From Engelhardtia mirabilis (GTDB lineage: Bacteria > Planctomycetota > UBA1135 > GCA-002686595), in NCBI GenBank assembly GCA_007751255.1, contig CP036296.1, positions 2,914,001-2,978,000 on the forward strand: 64,000 nt of DNA. Reading direction: 5' to 3'. How positions within the stretch are numbered: the stretch's first letter is position 1; every line of letters begins with the position of its first letter. Position numbers and translations under genes: made by a program. Shown here piece by piece: positions 12,939 to 22,281 of this stretch. Below the pieces are notes generated by a model. It worked only from the letters and a program-made list of their open reading frames with translations, searched no databases and was not told the DNA's origin.

Positions 12939-14117
12939 TCAGCGCCCCGGACGCTGCTCTTCCCAGCGGACCATCAGCGGCTTCAGCGCGCCTTCGAGGC
13001 ACTCGGCCCAGCGCGCGTGGCCCAGGTCGTTGGGCAGCAAGCCGTCGCTGGAGCCCTCGCCGTCGGCGCCCGTGGGATCGGGGTTCTCGAGCAGGAAGAT
13101 GTCCGTGACACCCTGGGCCTGCATGCGTTCGTAGCTCTTCACGAGCGCGGTACGGCGAGCTTCCCACTCTGCATCGAGCGCGGGCAGGACCGCCGCCGCA
13201 GCGGGGCGCGTACCCTTCACCAGCAGGATCTGCATCCGTGGCCGGGCTGCGCGCAGGCTCTGCACGAAGGTGCCCAGGTACTCGTCGATCGTGCCCACGT
13301 CACACTGGCCGACGATGTCGATCACGATCGCGGCCGCGTTGACCTCGGACAGCATCGCTCCGGCGGCCATGTCGACGCCGCCGGCGCCGAACAGGCCGAT
13401 GTTCACCACGTCCCTGGCCATGCGACGCCGCAGGCGCGGGCCCAGGGCCGAGCCGGGGCGCGAGGCGCCGGCACCTTGGAAGGCGGCACCGCCGTAGAGC
13501 AGGATCGGGTACTCGCGCCCGCCCGTGAGGGCCGGGGCCGGCGTGACCTCGGCGTTCCCGGGGATCCCGAGCTCGAGCTTGCGCAGGCCGCGCAGGGCGG
13601 GGAGGCACAGCATGTACTCGGACTTGCCTTCGGGTAGCCCGACGACGAGCGCCGCGAGCTGGTCCTCGGCGGCTGCACTGGGCGTCGCGCCGGACAGCCA
13701 ACGCCAGCCGAGCTGACCGTCGCGCACGTAGAGGTCCAGGCCACCAGCCAGACGCGCAGTCGATTCGGGGATCCCGGCCGCCGCAGGGGTCAGGGACCAG
13801 CGCACGAGGATCTCGTTGGCGTCGGTCTCGAAGCGGGCGGTGATCCCGGCCGGGGCGTTGCCGGCGCTCCAGGCGCTGGCGGACAGCCGGTCCCGCGCAT
13901 TCGCTGGCAGGCGACCGAACGGCGTCGAGCGCTCCGGCCAGCCGATGCCCTCGATGGTCAGCTCGGCGACGTCGATCCAGTCCCAGGCGTCCGAGTTCGC
14001 CGGAGCGTCGGCCGTCGACTTCGGGGGCGCGACCACGGGGGCGACCTCGTCACCCCACGCAGCGGTCCCCAGGAGGACGACACCGACCAACCCCAGCCAA
14101 CCCGCGAGCCGTTCCAT
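12939..14117 (-). CDS. SGNH/GDSL-hydrolase-fold protein with missing catalytic residues, secreted
   Basis: 392 residues with an N-terminal signal peptide (MERLAGWLGLVGVVLLGTAAWG). An N-terminal beta-sandwich domain carries the GxDLY-type signature GGLDLYVRDG (125-134). A C-terminal SGNH-like domain begins ILLYGGAAFQGAGASRPG. In active relatives this reads YGTSITQG with the nucleophilic Ser; here the position is Ala211. The C-terminal DGxHP motif with the catalytic His is DGLLPNDLGH, so His is replaced by Leu361. Block-2 and block-3 residues (GLFGAGGV, IDIVGQCD) also deviate. The fold assignment is reasonably firm; loss of hydrolase activity is inferred from these replacements. The ATG at 14117 was chosen because the signal peptide starts there. 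Confidence 0.75.
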   Translation of the reverse strand: MERLAGWLGLVGVVLLGTAAWGDEVAPVVAPPKSTADAPANSDAWDWIDVAELTIEGIGWPERSTPFGRLPANARDRLSASAWSAGNAPAGITARFETDANEILVRWSLTPAAAGIPESTARLAGGLDLYVRDGQLGWRWLSGATPSAAAEDQLAALVVGLPEGKSEYMLCLPALRGLRKLELGIPGNAEVTPAPALTGGREYPILLYGGAAFQGAGASRPGSALGPRLRRRMARDVVNIGLFGAGGVDMAAGAMLSEVNAAAIVIDIVGQCDVGTIDEYLGTFVQSLRAARPRMQILLVKGTRPAAAAVLPALDAEWEARRTALVKSYERMQAQGVTDIFLLENPDPTGADGEGSSDGLLPNDLGHARWAECLEGALKPLMVRWEEQRPGR

Positions 14118-14303
14118 CGACAGGCTCTTCGGCCACGGGAGGGAGCAGGTATGTAAGGAACGTGGAAATCGGAGCGCTTCGCCGCACAGTTCGGTCCGGG
14201 TCGGGAAAGTCTGCCGAGCTGCCGGCCCCGGCACGATTCGATGGGGCGCGAGCACGCGCCTCGCGAAGCGGCGCTCGCGCGCTCTTGGTCGAGATCGAGA
14301 ACG

Positions 14304-14328
14304 CGGTCGCGGTCGCGGTCGCGGTCGA
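14304..14328. repeat. short tandem repeat (CGGTCG)n
   Basis: About four copies of a 6-base unit in the gap between the SGNH-like gene and the thioesterase gene. Length variation by slippage is possible. No other function is visible. Confidence 0.6.
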
Positions 14329-14342
14329 CGCGGGTCGCGGGC

Positions 14343-14355
14343 GGAAGAATCTTCC
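14343..14355. promoter_or_regulatory. 13-bp palindromic motif, copy B (upstream of SGNH-like gene)
   Basis: GGAAGAATCTTCC, within a longer palindromic context (GGCGGAAG..CTTCCCGCC). It is about 225 bases upstream of the SGNH-like gene on the minus strand and just beyond the stop of the thioesterase gene. It belongs to the same six-copy family as 4230-4242. Confidence 0.4.
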
Positions 14356-14378
14356 CGCCACGGGCCGCGCGTTCGGGC

Positions 14379-14774
14379 TCAGGCGGATTCGGGCCGGCGA
14401 ACGGCCCAGGTCCCGTGGGCCCGTGCCACCACGACGCCGTCATCTCGGATGCACTCGCCCTCCATGAAGGCGATGCTGCGCCCGGCGCGCGCGACGCGAG
14501 CGCTGGCGGTCAGCCGACCCTCGGCGGGGGCCAGGAACTGCACCGAGAACTGGACCGTCGCCGCCCGGGCGCCGGGCTCGAGCGAGCGCACCGCGGTGCG
14601 TCCCATGGCGCTGTCAAGCAGGGCCATGGCCACGCCACCGTGAACGACTCCCAACTCGTTGCGGAGGTTGTGCCCCTCCGGGAGCCGGACCAGGGAGGTG
14701 CCGTCCTCACGATCCTCGACTTCGAAGCCCAGGTGCTGGTTGAAGGACGAGAGCGGGGCCGGGTCCGGGGACAT
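14379..14774 (-). CDS. hotdog-fold thioesterase (PaaI/YdiI type)
   Basis: Small acyl-CoA thioesterase of 131 residues. The family motif is complete: NELGVVHGGVAMALLDSAMG, with the HGG turn and the acidic residue on the central helix. The beta-strand QFSVQFLAPAEGRL follows, and the C-terminal part ARAHGTWAVRR is typical. The ATG at 14774 was taken because the hotdog domain starts shortly after it; it lies 14 bases past the stop of the Nudix gene, so the two are likely one transcript. Substrate is unknown; aromatic or aliphatic acyl-CoA hydrolysis is the usual family role. Confidence 0.85.
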   Translation of the reverse strand: MSPDPAPLSSFNQHLGFEVEDREDGTSLVRLPEGHNLRNELGVVHGGVAMALLDSAMGRTAVRSLEPGARAATVQFSVQFLAPAEGRLTASARVARAGRSIAFMEGECIRDDGVVVARAHGTWAVRRPESA

Positions 14775-14788
14775 GGGAGCGGGCTCGC

Positions 14789-15415
14789 TCAACGGTTGGG
14801 ACCGAAGGCCAGGTCGAATAGGCGCCGAACCGATTGATCCACCTCGATCTCGTCCAACTCGTGTGGCGCGACCCAGCGCAGCTCGATCGACTCGCTGCTC
14901 GCATCGATGCGAGCGCCCTCGGGAGCGCGCAACAGGAAGCGCACGTCGAGATGCAGGTGTTCGGGCTCGTCCCCGTGGGCCGGGATCGAGTGGACGTCCA
15001 CGTCGACCACCCGCGGATCCACCTCGAGACTGTCGATGCCCGATTCCTCGATGGCCTCGCGCAGGGCGGCGGTGGCGAGGTCTCCGTCGCCGTCCACGTG
15101 CCCACCGAGCTGCAGCCATCGCTCGAGCTTGCGGTGCAGGGTCAGAAGGCCGCGCTCGCCGGCGCGGTCGATCACCAGCCCCGAGGCGGTCAGGTGCCCG
15201 TCGCGACAGGTGCGATAGAGGGCATCGGGGTTCGAGTCGATGAAGTTCAGGATCCGCTCGCGCCCGGCGATCTGAACCAGATCGTCGGTGGAGTAGGAGG
15301 CGACGGTGTCGCGCGAGCGAGCGAGCTCACAACGCTCGCGTTCGGACTGCCCGCGGGCTGCCTCCTCGGGATCGTGCGAGGAGCCCTCGGACGAGCTTGC
15401 GGATTGGTCGTTCAT
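14789..15415 (-). CDS. Nudix hydrolase
   Basis: 208 residues. After an acidic, Ser-rich N-terminus there is a Nudix box, GGHVDGDGDLATAALREAIEESGI, with the REAxEExG core intact, so a metal-dependent pyrophosphohydrolase fold is expected. One outer acidic position of the box is Asp instead of Glu. The C-terminal part (HLHLDVRFLLRAPEG.. ELRWVAPHEL) fits the family. The ATG at 15415 was preferred to the codon 39 bases upstream because that extension lacks similarity. It is placed 40 bases after ettA and 14 bases before the thioesterase gene on the same strand. Substrate cannot be told. Confidence 0.87.
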   Translation of the reverse strand: MNDQSASSSEGSSHDPEEAARGQSERERCELARSRDTVASYSTDDLVQIAGRERILNFIDSNPDALYRTCRDGHLTASGLVIDRAGERGLLTLHRKLERWLQLGGHVDGDGDLATAALREAIEESGIDSLEVDPRVVDVDVHSIPAHGDEPEHLHLDVRFLLRAPEGARIDASSESIELRWVAPHELDEIEVDQSVRRLFDLAFGPNR

Positions 15416-15455
15416 CGCTCGACGGAAAGACGCGAAGGGAGATGAGGTGCGCACT

Positions 15456-17138
<1,683 letters not shown>

Positions 17139-17493
17139 CGATCGGGCTTGCGGTGCGGCGGGCTTGGGCGGTGCGGGTGGGGCGGCTGCTCGATGGACGA
17201 ACAACTCTCGAGTGGCACGGGCGGGTCGGAGCGGCGGCGATTCCGGGGCGCCCCGTGGGTCGGCCGCTACGAATTTCGAGCCGAACAGGCTAACGGGGCC
17301 GGGCGTCCGTGACCACGCAGGTCCCCGGAGGATGGCGCCCGGGCGAGACTCGACCGGCATCCCGCGGGCCGAGCGCGGCGCCTGGGCCCCTGGCCGCGCT
17401 GGCGGCGATCAGGCATCCTGTTCGGCCCGATACCGTGCCGCGGGCCTCGATCGTCCGCGCGGTTCACCCCGGAACCAGCCCCGAACGACTGCC
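17139..17493. other. 355-base divergent intergenic region between ettA and the aldehyde dehydrogenase gene
   Basis: No gene seen. Both flanking genes start here, so their promoters must be inside, but no canonical promoter pair or strong inverted repeat stands out. Confidence 0.4.
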
Positions 17494-19044
17494 ATGACCG
17501 CTGCCACCGCCGCCCGCGACGTCCAATCCATCCTCCGCGAGCTCGGCCTCGACGGCCAACTCTCCGGCGCCTACGCCGGGGAGTGGATCCCGACCTCGGG
17601 GCCCGAGCTGGAGGTCCGCTCCCCGGGCACCGGCGAGGTTCTGGCGCGCATCCCCCAGGCCGGCGCCGCCGAGTACGAGCGCTGCGTCGAAGCCGCCCAG
17701 GCGGCCTTCCTGAAGTGGCGCGAGAAGCCGGCGCCCCTGCGCGGCGAGATCGTGCGCCGCATGGGCGAGCGCCTGCGCGCCAAGAAGGACGCCCTCGGCG
17801 CCCTGGTGACCCTGGAGATGGGCAAGATCCTCCAGGAGGGCCTGGGCGAGGTGCAGGAGGCGATCGACATCGCCGACTTCGCGGTGGGGCAGTCGCGCAT
17901 GCTCTACGGCCTGTCGATGCACTCCGAGCGCCCCGGACACGCCATGCGCGAGCAGTGGCACCCGCTGGGGATCTGCGGGGTGATCTCGGCCTTCAACTTC
18001 CCGGTCGCCGTGTGGGCCTGGAACTCGATGATCGCCCTGATCTGCGGCGACGCCTGCATCTGGAAGCCGAGCCCCAAGGCGCCCTTGTGCGCCATCGCCA
18101 CGACCAAGATCCTGGCGCCGGTGCTCGAGGAGGAGGGCCTGGGTGCGCTCCTGGGCCTGGTGATCGGGACCAACGAAGAAGTCGGCGAGCGCTTGGTGGC
18201 CGACCGTCGCGTGCCCCTGATCAGCTTTACGGGCTCGACCCGCGTCGGTCGCGAGGTCGCGGCGAAGGTCGCCGGGCGCCTGGGCAAGTCGATCCTGGAG
18301 CTGGGCGGCAACAACGCGATGGTCGTGACGGAGAACGCCGACCTGGACCTGGCCATCCCCGCGATCGTCTTCGGCTCGGTGGGGACCTGCGGCCAGCGCT
18401 GCACGACCACCCGCCGGGTTCTGGTCGCCGACGCCATCGCCGACGAGGTCGAGCGGCGCCTGGTCGCCGCCTACGACCAGGTGCGGATCGGCAACCCCCT
18501 GGCCGACGGCACCCTGTGCGGGCCGCTGATCGACAGCCACGCCGTCGAGGGCATGCAGCGCACCCTCGAGGAGGCCAAGCAGGAGGGCGCCGAGCTGGTC
18601 TACGGCGGAGAGGTCCTGAGCCTGGACGGCGACGAGTCCGGCGGCCACTACGTCAAGCCGTGCATCATGCGCGCCAGCAACTCCATGTCGGTGGTCCAGC
18701 ACGAGACCTTCGCGCCGATCCTCTACCTGATCCGCGTCGCCGACCTGGACGAGGCCATCGCCCAGCACAACGACGTGCCCCAGGGCCTGTCCTCGGCGAT
18801 CTTCAGTTCGGACGTGCGCGAGGCCGAGCGCTTCCTGTCGGCGGTGGGGTCGGACTGCGGTATTGCGAACGTCAACATCGGCACTTCGGGCGCCGAGATC
18901 GGCGGCGCCTTCGGCGGCGAGAAGGACACCGGCGGCGGCCGCGAATCGGGCTCGGACGCCTGGAAGGCCTACATGCGCCGCCAGACCAACACGGTGAACT
19001 GGTCCCGGGAACTGCCCCTGGCCCAGGGCATCAGCTTCGGCTGA
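17494..19044 (+). CDS. aldehyde dehydrogenase, ALDH7 type (L-piperidine-6-carboxylate dehydrogenase-like)
   Basis: NAD-dependent aldehyde dehydrogenase of 516 residues. The cofactor-binding segment is FNFPVAVWAWNSMIALICGDACIWKPSPKAPL. The FTGSTRVGR turn, the catalytic-base region LELGGNNAMVV and the catalytic Cys in GTCGQRCTTTRR are complete. The GQRCTTTRR and ELGGNNA forms are characteristic of the ALDH7/antiquitin group, which oxidises alpha-aminoadipic semialdehyde in lysine catabolism; this substrate is inferred from subfamily. The C-terminal part GGAFGGEKDTGGGRESGSDAWKAYMRRQTNT matches closely. ATG at 17494. It stands alone on the plus strand and ends seven bases before a large fold-back element. 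Confidence 0.9.
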   Translation: MTAATAARDVQSILRELGLDGQLSGAYAGEWIPTSGPELEVRSPGTGEVLARIPQAGAAEYERCVEAAQAAFLKWREKPAPLRGEIVRRMGERLRAKKDALGALVTLEMGKILQEGLGEVQEAIDIADFAVGQSRMLYGLSMHSERPGHAMREQWHPLGICGVISAFNFPVAVWAWNSMIALICGDACIWKPSPKAPLCAIATTKILAPVLEEEGLGALLGLVIGTNEEVGERLVADRRVPLISFTGSTRVGREVAAKVAGRLGKSILELGGNNAMVVTENADLDLAIPAIVFGSVGTCGQRCTTTRRVLVADAIADEVERRLVAAYDQVRIGNPLADGTLCGPLIDSHAVEGMQRTLEEAKQEGAELVYGGEVLSLDGDESGGHYVKPCIMRASNSMSVVQHETFAPILYLIRVADLDEAIAQHNDVPQGLSSAIFSSDVREAERFLSAVGSDCGIANVNIGTSGAEIGGAFGGEKDTGGGRESGSDAWKAYMRRQTNTVNWSRELPLAQGISFG

Positions 19045-19050
19045 CGTCCT

Positions 19051-19201
19051 CTGGGTAGGCGTTCGTACGGTGCCAGGCACAAGACCGCCGCCCAACGGGA
19101 GAGGGCCACAGCCGCCGCAGGCGGCTGTGGCCCTCTCCCGTTAGGCGGCGGTCTTGTGCCTGGCACCGTACGAATGTGGCACCGTACGAACGCCTACCCA
19201 G
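19051..19201. repeat. near-perfect 55-bp-stem fold-back element between convergent genes
   Basis: Positions 19062-19116 pair with 19120-19174 with a single mismatch (19093/19143) and a 3-base loop. A further 25-bp perfect inverted pair (19051-19075 with 19177-19201) shows that part of the arm (TGGCACCGTACGAA) is duplicated on the right side, so two alternative stems compete. The arm includes GTGCCAGGCAC, a short palindrome. It has no coding capacity. It sits between the ALDH7 stop and the TIR-sigma stop and would terminate both transcripts. Confidence 0.85.
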
Positions 19202-19216
19202 TGGGGCGCGTGCGAA

Positions 19217-20320
19217 TCAACTCCCCGCCGAGGTCTCGTGGTCGGGCTCGCGCAGCTGCTCCTGCTGGTAGCGCCGCAACTCACGGATCTTGCAGGCCAA
19301 CTTCGGGAGCGCGCGGTTGTAGCGCATGCGCGCCGCGTCCGGGCTCGCCAGGCCGAGCGACTCCGAGATCTCCTCGAACGGCTCCTTGTGGTAGTCCCGG
19401 CGCAGGATGATCGCGCGGTCCACGGGATCCAGGAACTGCAGCGCGAGCTTGACCCACTCCCGCTGCTCCTGCTTGTCCGCCAGCTCGTCGGGTCGGTCCT
19501 CGCTCGACGGACCGACCGGACGATCACCGCTGGCGAGGGGCGAGATGATGCTCTCCTCGCGGTCGATGTTGCGGCGGTTGGCCGTCAGGTGATCGATCTT
19601 GTCGCGCAGGGCGTCGAGCAGGGCCTTCTTGAACAGGGCGCGCATCTGCGCCTTGTTGGCCGGGGGGTGACGCGGGTTGTAGCGCAGGATCCGCATCGCG
19701 CCCTCCTGCACCACGTCCATCGAGTCGAAGCGCCGCCGCAGTCGGGCGTTCAGGTGCTTGCGCACATAGGTCTGCATCCACGCGAGGTTGTCGCTGAGCA
19801 GCTGCTCCAGCGCGTCGTCGTCCCCGTCGAACCAGCGGTGCAGGCGCAGCACGGTGGACTGGTCGGTGCCGTGGTCGGCGCAGACCACCGCGCACACGGC
19901 TCGCGTCTGCTCGTCCGGCAGGGAGCCGTCGTCGCGGACTTCGATGCGAATGCCCGGGCGCTCGCTGAAGGCCACCGGCACGTCTTCGACCGGCAGACCG
20001 TCGATCAGGAGCGGGATCAGGCGCATGCCGCGCTCTGCTTGCCCGAGCAGCAGGGCATCGCCACCGGTGCTCCACCAGCTCTGGCGCCAGGCCTGGGTCA
20101 GGAAGCCGAGCACCCGCCGGCTCCCGGCCAGCTCCGCCGACAACTTCTCGATCGCCTCCGGCGTCGGCGCGTCGTCGGCCGCGAAGCGCAGGATCTGCCG
20201 GCCCTCGTCCGAGAGGATCGCGCACAGCCGCTCGACGGCTGCCTCGTCTTCGCGGGCGAAGCAGACAAAGGCGTCGTACTCAAAGGCATCGCTCATGGCG
20301 GCGCCGTTTCCGGGCTCCAT
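19217..20320 (-). CDS. TIR domain fused to an ECF-type sigma factor
   Basis: 367-residue two-part protein. Residues about 13-145 look like a TIR domain: beta-A YDAFVCFARED, an alpha/beta alternation through RRVLGFLTQAWRQSWW, then MRLIPLLIDGLP. Residues 160-250 match sigma-70 region 2 (LRLHRWFDGDDDALEQLL, FDSMDVVQEGAMRILRY), and 288-347 match region 4 with a helix-turn-helix (LDPVDRAIILRRDYHKEPFEEISESLGLASPDAARMRYNRA). The usual TIR NADase Glu after SxW is not seen (SWWSTGGDAL), so catalysis is doubtful and the domain may be a sensor or scaffold. The ATG at 20320 has AAGGAG eight bases upstream; a second ATG is at 20296. No anti-sigma gene is adjacent. Sigma part firm; TIR assignment fairly strong. 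Confidence 0.8.
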   Translation of the reverse strand: MEPGNGAAMSDAFEYDAFVCFAREDEAAVERLCAILSDEGRQILRFAADDAPTPEAIEKLSAELAGSRRVLGFLTQAWRQSWWSTGGDALLLGQAERGMRLIPLLIDGLPVEDVPVAFSERPGIRIEVRDDGSLPDEQTRAVCAVVCADHGTDQSTVLRLHRWFDGDDDALEQLLSDNLAWMQTYVRKHLNARLRRRFDSMDVVQEGAMRILRYNPRHPPANKAQMRALFKKALLDALRDKIDHLTANRRNIDREESIISPLASGDRPVGPSSEDRPDELADKQEQREWVKLALQFLDPVDRAIILRRDYHKEPFEEISESLGLASPDAARMRYNRALPKLACKIRELRRYQQEQLREPDHETSAGS

Positions 20321-20402
20321 GGTCCTGGCTCCTTCTCTCGAATGGGGGCGGCCGTCGGCTCCGTCGGCGGGGTCGCCGGGCGAGGGCGGAGCCGATCGGA
20401 GT

Positions 20403-20607
20403 CTAGCCCGGTTCGGTCACCAGAATTCGTGTCCAGTGCGTCCAACTCGGTCGCTGGCGGTGCCTTGCGGACCGAGCCCCCGCGGCTGAGGCTTCACGCC
20501 CCGCTGAGGACGGGTCGGTTCGCAAGGTGCCGTCAGCGGGCGAGAGGCGGCCGTAGGCCGCCGTTTGGGCGTGCTGGGCGCGGATCCTGGTGACCGAACC
20601 GGGCTAG
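20403..20607. mobile_element. MITE-like fold-back element 2
   Basis: A 205-bp segment bounded by perfect 21-bp inverted repeats (20403-20423 and 20587-20607), again with CTAG termini. The interior keeps imperfect symmetry (around GGTGCCTTGCGGACCGA and TCGGTTCGCAAGGTGCC), so the entire unit can fold. Arms differ in sequence from element 1, but the size class, CTAG ends and fold-back design are the same. It lies upstream of the TIR-sigma gene, downstream of the M28 peptidase gene. It has no coding capacity. Confidence 0.75.
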
Positions 20608-20753
20608 CAGGCTCACCGCCCGGTCTGGATGGCCCCAATCGCTCCACGGGTCCGGAAGCCGGCCTCGCCCGACGCTCGTGGCCCGGCTGTCCGATCGGCG
20701 CGGGCCAGGTGGCGGGGATGCAGACCGCCGCCGGACCCAACGGCCGATCGGGC

Positions 20754-22196
20754 TCAGCGATTGCGCGGCAGGGGTTGCTCGCGGTCGGCTACCGCGTGGA
20801 CCAGGACCGCGATGGCCGCCGCCCCGAGGCGCAGCTCGCGCTCGCTGACCTTGTCGAGGGTGTCGTTCTCGGTGTGGTGGTAGGCGAAGTAGCGGGCTCC
20901 ATCGGGCAGGAACCCCGCGAGGGGCACGCCGCTCGCCGCCATCTGGGAGATGTCGGCCCCCGTGCCCCCGGGGTCGACGCTGCCCGCGTCGATCTCGTCC
21001 AGAGGCGCGGCCAGCTCTCGCAACACCGCCAGGGCCTCGTCGCCCGCGTTGGTGCTGAAGCCGCGCGGCGTGAAGCCGCCGCGGTCCGACTCGATCGCGA
21101 AGACGTGCCGATCCAGCTCATCGGCATGGTCCCGCGCATAGGCCCGCGCCCCGGCCAGACCGTTCTCTTCGTTCATGAAGAGCACCACGCGCACCGTCCG
21201 GCGCGGCCGCAGGTCGAGGTCCAGGAGCAGTCGCACCACCTCGAGGGCGTGGGCGCAGCCGCTCCCGTCGTCGTGGGCGCCGTGGCCCACGTCCCAACCG
21301 TCCAGGTGGGCGCCGACCACGACGATCTCCTCGGGCGACTCGGTACCCAGGAGGTCACCGACGACGTTGAAGGACGGCGCGTCCCCGTGCCAGCGGCAGT
21401 CGAGCTCCAGGTTGAGGCGCACGGGGCCACGGGCCACCAGAGCGTCCAAGCGCTCGGCTGCGAGGGTGCTGATGGCCGCGGCGGGAATCCTGGTGACCCC
21501 GTCCTGGTAGTTCGTGCCGCCGGTGTGGGGGAAGTCGTCGATGGCGCTCGCCACCGAGCGGATCACCACGCCCACCGCCCCGGCCTTGGCGGCCTCGACG
21601 GCGCCGCGGCTGCGCTGGTCCACGGCGCCCCCGTAGCCCTCGAAGGTCGAGCGCAGGGCCAGGTCGAAGGGCCGGTTGAAGTACACGATCTTGCCGGCGA
21701 CGTCGGCGCTGCGCTGGGCCAGCTCGTCCCAGCTCGAGATGGCGATCACCTCAGCCTCGATTCCACCTTCGGGCGACGGGACGCTGCCACCGAGCGCCAG
21801 GCAGCGCAGCTCCACACCGGTCACGCTGGCCGGGGCCGTCAGCCGCACGCTCTGCACCTCGCCCCGCTCCCAGTGGGGCACCGTGCAGGGCTCGAGCCTG
21901 ACCTCGTCGAAGCCGATCTTGGTCATGCGCTTGCGCGCCCACTCCACCGCCGCCGCCGCGCCGGGCGAACCGGACAAGCGGTGGGGGGCGGCCGCGACCA
22001 GGCTCGCCAGGTGGTCGTAGGCCTGACCGTCGAGCAAGGACGCCGTGACGATGCGCGCGGCGACCTCGCTGGCGTCCCGGTTGGCCGGCTCGGGGGGCTG
22101 CGCCCCGCGATCGGGCACGAGCCCGGTCGCCACGGGGATCAGAGCGAGGATGGGAACGAGCACAGCGGCTCGACGGGTGCGGGTTGAATGAAGCAT
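20754..22196 (-). CDS. M28-family zinc aminopeptidase/carboxypeptidase (CPQ-like), secreted
   Basis: 480 residues with an N-terminal signal sequence (RRAAVLVPILALIPVATGLVP). A PA-type insert domain (GKIVYFNRPFDL to GVVIRSVAS) precedes and interrupts the peptidase core. Metal ligands and catalytic residues are all present: GAHLDGWDVGHGAHDDGSG (His, Asp), MNEENG (Glu-Glu), IESDRGG (Asp) and YHHTENDT (His). This is the arrangement of M28B enzymes such as carboxypeptidase Q. The ATG at 22196 has a perfect AGGAGG ten bases upstream; the alternative ATG at 22226 lies in the opposite arm of the same hairpin. Peptidase family firm; specificity unknown. Confidence 0.9.
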   Translation of the reverse strand: MLHSTRTRRAAVLVPILALIPVATGLVPDRGAQPPEPANRDASEVAARIVTASLLDGQAYDHLASLVAAAPHRLSGSPGAAAAVEWARKRMTKIGFDEVRLEPCTVPHWERGEVQSVRLTAPASVTGVELRCLALGGSVPSPEGGIEAEVIAISSWDELAQRSADVAGKIVYFNRPFDLALRSTFEGYGGAVDQRSRGAVEAAKAGAVGVVIRSVASAIDDFPHTGGTNYQDGVTRIPAAAISTLAAERLDALVARGPVRLNLELDCRWHGDAPSFNVVGDLLGTESPEEIVVVGAHLDGWDVGHGAHDDGSGCAHALEVVRLLLDLDLRPRRTVRVVLFMNEENGLAGARAYARDHADELDRHVFAIESDRGGFTPRGFSTNAGDEALAVLRELAAPLDEIDAGSVDPGGTGADISQMAASGVPLAGFLPDGARYFAYHHTENDTLDKVSERELRLGAAAIAVLVHAVADREQPLPRNR

Positions 22197-22228
22197 GGGC
22201 GGCGATCCTCCTGGATCGCCGCCCATGC
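22193..22228 (-). promoter_or_regulatory. hairpin enclosing the Shine-Dalgarno and start codon of the M28 peptidase gene
   Basis: A perfect 16-bp inverted repeat (22193-22208 with 22213-22228) and a 4-base loop. On the minus-strand mRNA the loop and first stem bases are AGGAGG and the 3' arm contains the ATG of the peptidase gene, so ribosome binding would be blocked when folded. It also stands 53 bases after the stop of the upstream lipoprotein gene and could act as its terminator. Confidence 0.75.
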
Positions 22229-22281
22229 TAACCGGCCGCGCGCCTCGACTTCAGTGCCTGTGTCGACCGGGCTCGCCCGGT

